Below are positions 59,640 through 64,000 of a stretch of DNA of 64,000 nt, piece by piece. A program made the translations under genes and the position numbers. The notes under the pieces were generated by a model, which saw only the letters and a list, made by a program, of their open reading frames with translations, was not told the DNA's origin and did not search any database. The stretch's first letter is position 1; each line of letters starts with the position of its first letter. Source of the DNA: Daphnia carinata (lineage: Eukaryota; Arthropoda; Branchiopoda; Diplostraca; Daphniidae); the NCBI RefSeq assembly GCF_022539665.2, contig NC_081335.1, positions 4,588,001 through 4,652,000 on the forward strand. Direction: 5' to 3'.

Positions 59640-62600
59640 TCTAAGAAGTGGTTCTGTTAAAGCATCGAAACAAAGATAAGGTATACACATTCAGCTGTCC
59701 TCAGCTGTTGTTTTGAAAACTTTGTTTGGATTTGAACATCAAGTCTTGTAAACTGTCCCTTGGCGGCGCTCAAACCACATTAACTAAAATTTTGCGTTTT
59801 TCTTTTCGTTGAAATCATTTAACTGCACATAAACAAACCGACTATTGGTCTATTTTGGTTGGCGTTTTGTTTACTGCCCATTTCAATGAACAATGACATT
59901 GGCTATCTCTGTTGTTTAGTTTTCTGTTGTTTGGTGAAACTAAACAGTTACGTACCGGACAGTCGGTTGAAATAGAAAAACGGCAAAGTTTCATTTGATT
60001 TAGGTAAAAATGGCCTAAGGTAGTGCAAGAAAGACAAATTGGCCAATCCTAACCTGAAGACAGGCGATTCGACAAGGTTGCAAAAGGCTGAAGAAAATTT
60101 TTGAGCGGCCATCGGACTCCGATAGCCAAAAAAAGATGAGGCGCCAAAAACGTCGTAAATCAAAAGTGCCAGTCTTTTCCCTGTTTTTCTTGAAACCCCT
60201 TTTCTTAGTGTTTGAGGGTGAGACTGTTTGCCACTTCATACAAGTCTATATACCTGAGTGGGAGAGAGTGGAAGATCGTGTCTTTTAACGACTCGAGTCG
60301 CTCTCCAGTGACGAATGGGCTTTGTAACCTTACGACTTGCCAGGCTAGCCCCGTGATTTACAACGTGAGCCGACGTTCTGCATGACGAGCCACTCTCTCT
60401 TCACTCCGATGAGCGGGAAATCGACTTTTTCATTTTAAACATATATTCCATGGTCTTCTTCTTATGCTGCCAGCAGGAAATCGTGTGCAATCGCCAGAGC
60501 TATATTTAAACTTCATCCTTGTATACGATGCAACTCTGTTTACTAAGGTACCACGCTCGATTGGCCTCTCCTGCACTCCACGTCACGCGTGAGGAAGTGG
60601 GCAAAACGCGGGCTGCGGAGAAAGCTCCCTCCTTTTTCACACTCAAAAGGAAAGTAACACACACACTCTCGTTTCCATTTCTCTCAATGGAGTTTGAATT
60701 GCCGGAAAGACATGCTTTTGACTCTTTCCGGTGCTCGTCGTCATTTCCTCGAAAAAATAAAACGTGCTGGGCTGCTTTGTCTTATCTTTCTTTTGTCACC
60801 ATTTTTTTTTTATTATGATGATGACATCGTCAAATGACTTGATGTGAGCTTTTTCGTATGTTGCGGGACGTTTCTATTTTGCGATGTGTGTAGATAACTC
60901 GCGAGATGAGTTGAGCACGCGGGAGGCCGATGTTTTGCGGGACGAAAGCCAAGTCAAATGTTCCGCGTGCGAAAACAAGATGAATAATAACCAGGGGATT
61001 GCCAGTGGGAAGAGCAAAACAATTTTTATTTTTAGATGGGAAAAAAAAGAGATTTTAACGAGCACGGACGCGTGAGTGGATGATGGACATGTAACGGGTG
61101 TGGGTACCCAAACGAATCAATGGCGAAGATTTCATTCAGAAAAAATCATTATTCTCACCATTTTGTAAACCGTGTATTTTCAAATAAAAAAAAAGGTAAA
61201 AAACAAATCGTAAGGTGTTGTTTTTTTTATAGACTGATGTAGGTAAAAAGATCGTTGAACTTCTCGTATGGGACATTCTTTGGTTGAATCTTACACAGCA
61301 AACGTACATAATATCTGTTTGTCTTTCATTTCGGAATACAAAGGAGGAGAAAAAGATCCGGATTTTCCGTGTCTTGCAAAATATTTGATTAAAATTTTTT
61401 TTTATTATTATTTTTTAATTTTTTTTTTTTGGACGTGATGTGCTGAATGTATATAATATTTATAAGAAATTATTTAATATTTATAACCAGATCCGATTAA
61501 TGGGGGGGAAAGGTGGGTGTCTATTCACTGCAATGTGGCCGATCTATTTCCTTTCAAATATATTCGGAGCGATGTGGGTTGACCTCATCTCTTTTAATTA
61601 TTCGTATAAGCGTCCGACCAATGGCCCCAATCCTTGCTCCTTGCGCCACGACGCCAATCTAAACAGGAACCATTGCTGCAAGGCGGAAAAAAGAAATGAT
61701 TGGATTTAACGAATGGTATACGCAACAGCATGTCGTGCACAGTAGACAGAAATAAGAAGAAAAAAAAATGAAGGCGAGCGAGATTGGAAATAGCTCTTCA
61801 ACCACTTTGCCAAGTGTTTCAGAGTTCCACCCACCCCTTTGGGGAGAGCGGGGATATATACACCGCATGTAACGTAGTACTTTCCCGAACGCAAGAATGG
61901 CAAGTGTTTTTATTAGAAACAAACGAAATAAAACAGAGAATGGCTGTTTCTCGGGAGGAAATAAGAAAGCAGAGCATATCATCGTCAAGGTTGAAAACGC
62001 TCAAAGGTAAGTGGCCGTTAAGTCGTAAGAGATCTTCTATTTCTTTTACATTCTTCCAGCTCATTCCTTCGTCGACTATCAATTCTTAATGTATCCCCCC
62101 TTCCAAAATAAAAAGTTGCAAGCATTCCAGAAGAAGTGCTAAAAAAGACAGCTCTAGTGTATCTATTGCGACGCTAGAAGTTGTTCTCAGCTCTCTATGG
62201 TAAACGGTACTGTTGCCCGGTCGCGGTCGGTCAGTTGCCCTCTAAAATTTTGCGCATTTATCTGGTTGCTAGCACCAGGAAATGTGGTACGGGGCACCCC
62301 AGATTTTTCAAAACAAAAAATGCGAGCAACTTTGATTCTCTTTGTTCAGCTCCAGTTATGTACAGCAATTATCGTTTGTGTAAAAGAAAAAAAAAACATA
62401 AAAAACAACGGTGAATAAAATTTTTTTTTTTTTTAGAAATTTTATCTATGGCTTTTCAAATTTAATTTCTAATTCATTTTTATATTCGTGTGGCGAAGGG
62501 CGGGGCCCGTTTTTATCGTCACATGCGCGTAAGCCAACGGCATTAATTCCAAAACCAAACTAATTACAAATTCCCCCTTTTTTTCTTATATTTCGTTTCA

Positions 62601-63860
62601 CCATTCTGTCCTGTTTTTTGTTTTGTTTTAATTTTAGTCTTTTTTTTCGGATGACCTAACAACAATCTTGGCATTACGGGACGTTTACACGTCTACCAGC
62701 AGCAGGATATTGCGACATTTTGGCACGAAGGCAATACAGTTGCACGACTCGCTTCCAATGAGGCTTGATTGCTGAACCATGGATCATCATTAATGTCCAG
62801 TCACAAAACAAAAGTTCATAACAGTAATTAAAAAATTTTTTTAAAGAAACAAAGATTGGAAATATCCGGCCTGTTGCCAGCTGTCGCCAAGGACAACAGA
62901 ACCCATTCGTTCCTTTTCGTTCGCACGTTTCTTTTCGGCACATGCGCAAAGTGAACGAATGAGGTGTACCGCATGACCGCGGTCATCGCTACCATCCCAC
63001 TTCTTAGGCACGCACGCCGATTTCGATACACAGCAGAGATTTGCGCGATTACGCCTTAACTAGTGGTGTATATATATACTCTCTGATTCAACTGTGGGTG
63101 GGCACGAGGACGTGTAATCACGATGGTTTCCTTTCATCGTCGAGCCTTTAGGTGATTTTCCGAAGAACTGTGACGGCGTGACCGATACATTGACCACAAA
63201 ACGAAATTTTGTTATTGCAGGTCAATCCTCGTAGAAAAATTCCGAGAGTTTTGATAATAAAAATGAATTGAGAGAAAGATAGCTTGGACATAAAACTGCA
63301 GTTAATAGAGCTCAATTAGCCTTTACGGAGATTTTAAAATAAAACCGGATTTTGTAAGAAAATCAGGGTCTGTGTGGTTTCTAATCAAGAACGCCTCTTT
63401 TATGTACATAAAAAGAAGACGATACTGGGCGTTCCAAAATGGGACATAAAATGCGAGGGACGTTATAAGCTGACATAATGTTAGAAAATACCGTAAGTTC
63501 ACTCAGCTTTGGTTTTTATGTTTTCTCCATTCCCTGTGTCCTGAATTCCCATTTAAAACAGCACAGACCAACAAGGTTGACAATTTTTAAGTAAACATTT
63601 GTAACTACCCAAGAGACAATCGGGGGAGATCGTATAGTTAAATATGCGCCGCTGTTTGTAGTCGTCTAACTCGAAAAAACGCATTCCAAACTTGTTTATT
63701 GAGTCGTCGCAAAGGAATGAGGTCTACGTACCAATTCCCCCGCCAATGGAATGTTGTTTATATACGCTCGTTGGCTCGTATAATTTGGGTGAATAAGATA
63801 CAGTTTAAACGAAAAGAAATAGCATATGATAGTGAAGAGGGAAGAAAAAAAAATGTTTTG
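59640..63860. other. Intergenic or intronic sequence upstream of the homeodomain exon, no supported gene
   Basis: About 4.2 kb with poly-T/A tracts, a TATA-like stretch near 60504 and a TATATATA stretch near 63068, and many short frames. Part of it is likely an intron of the minus-strand homeodomain gene, whose next exon I could not find: no WF..R helix-3 segment in phase was recognised on the minus strand. Confidence 0.4.
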
Positions 63861-63865
63861 CATAC

Positions 63866-64000
63866 CTGCACTTGTTCTTCCGTCAATCCCGTTTCGGCTG
63901 ACAGAATGGCCACATCGGACGGATGCATCGTCTTGTTCCGGTTGAAATGCATATCCAAAGCGGATTCCTGGTCGGGAGACATCTTCGGCTTCTCGTTCAT
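63866..64000 (-). CDS. Homeodomain protein, HOPX-like, first 45 residues
   Basis: An exon of 45 codons with ATG exactly at the window end and a donor (gtgcag|gtatgc) at 63865. The visible part, MNEKPKMSPDQESALDMHFN followed by RNKTMHPSDVAILSAE and TGLTEEQVQ, covers helices 1 and 2 and the first turn of helix 3 of a homeodomain. It resembles HOPX most (DQ..L...FN..., HP, AE.GL.EE..Q). The intron after this point is at homeodomain residue 46/47, a classic position in many homeobox genes. HOPX itself does not bind DNA and works as a cofactor. Whether this protein keeps the DNA-contact Asn51 cannot be seen because helix 3 is in the next exon. The ATG could be internal to a longer exon beyond the window. 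Confidence 0.65.

Noticed and set aside
62674-62949. Possible helix-3 exon of the HOPX-like gene (a WF.. and a KPHWKR segment on the minus strand).
   Set aside because: No acceptor gives the right phase after EEQVQ, and the residues do not match a homeodomain third helix.

Overview
The window is arthropod nuclear DNA and looks like a branchiopod crustacean, most probably Daphnia. This rests on intron-rich genes with short (about 60-150 bp) introns, a Tyr/Ser/Lys-rich peritrophin-type chitin-binding gene pair, an arthropod-style clip/trypsin protease, TATA plus TCAGT initiators, and a vasa-like pseudogene with zinc knuckles. I worked out exon structures by hand from splice sites, reading phase and family conservation. 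They have not been checked against transcripts.

Layout. 1-5 kb: the 3' end of a coiled-coil/J-domain gene, a three-copy local repeat of about 240 bp, and a stand-alone alpha-kinase. 5.8-7 kb: a five-exon gene that resembles 3CxxC zinc-finger proteins. 9.8-20.4 kb: two paralogous secreted chitin-binding proteins arranged tail to tail, sharing promoter, 5'UTR intron, exon structure and 3'UTR, with a tRNA-derived SINE-like unit between them. 21.6-23.4 kb: protein O-fucosyltransferase 2 (POFUT2). 23.4-28.9 kb: a long stretch without genes, probably upstream and 5'-intron sequence. 28.9-31.9 kb: a secreted clip/mucin-linker trypsin-like protease. 33.3-40.2 kb: lambda-crystallin/gulonate dehydrogenase (CRYL1), sulfide:quinone oxidoreductase (SQOR), a small secreted protein, and the gamma-secretase subunit PEN-2, with a hypothetical ORF antisense to its tail.

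41-47.6 kb is the disturbed part of the window. It holds a MITE with poly-C/poly-G tracts, decayed membrane-protein-like exons, a large inverted duplication (arms about 0.83-0.87 kb) around a spacer with three tRNA-like sequences, a non-processed vasa/DDX4 pseudogene, and a palindromic MITE family. 48-59.5 kb: ETHE1 persulfide dioxygenase (with a 13-nt micro-exon, a GC-AG intron and a dead duplicate of its last coding segment), ADP-ribosylhydrolase ARH3, a FAM193 homologue, the Golgi ion transporter TMEM165, and a GH29 alpha-L-fucosidase. 63.9-64 kb: the first coding exon of a homeodomain gene closest to HOPX.

Functional links. SQOR and ETHE1 are consecutive steps of mitochondrial H2S oxidation and lie about 11 kb apart. 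POFUT2, alpha-L-fucosidase and TMEM165 all concern glycosylation. The chitin-binding pair and the protease are extracellular and fit cuticle or peritrophic matrix biology. None of this implies co-transcription.
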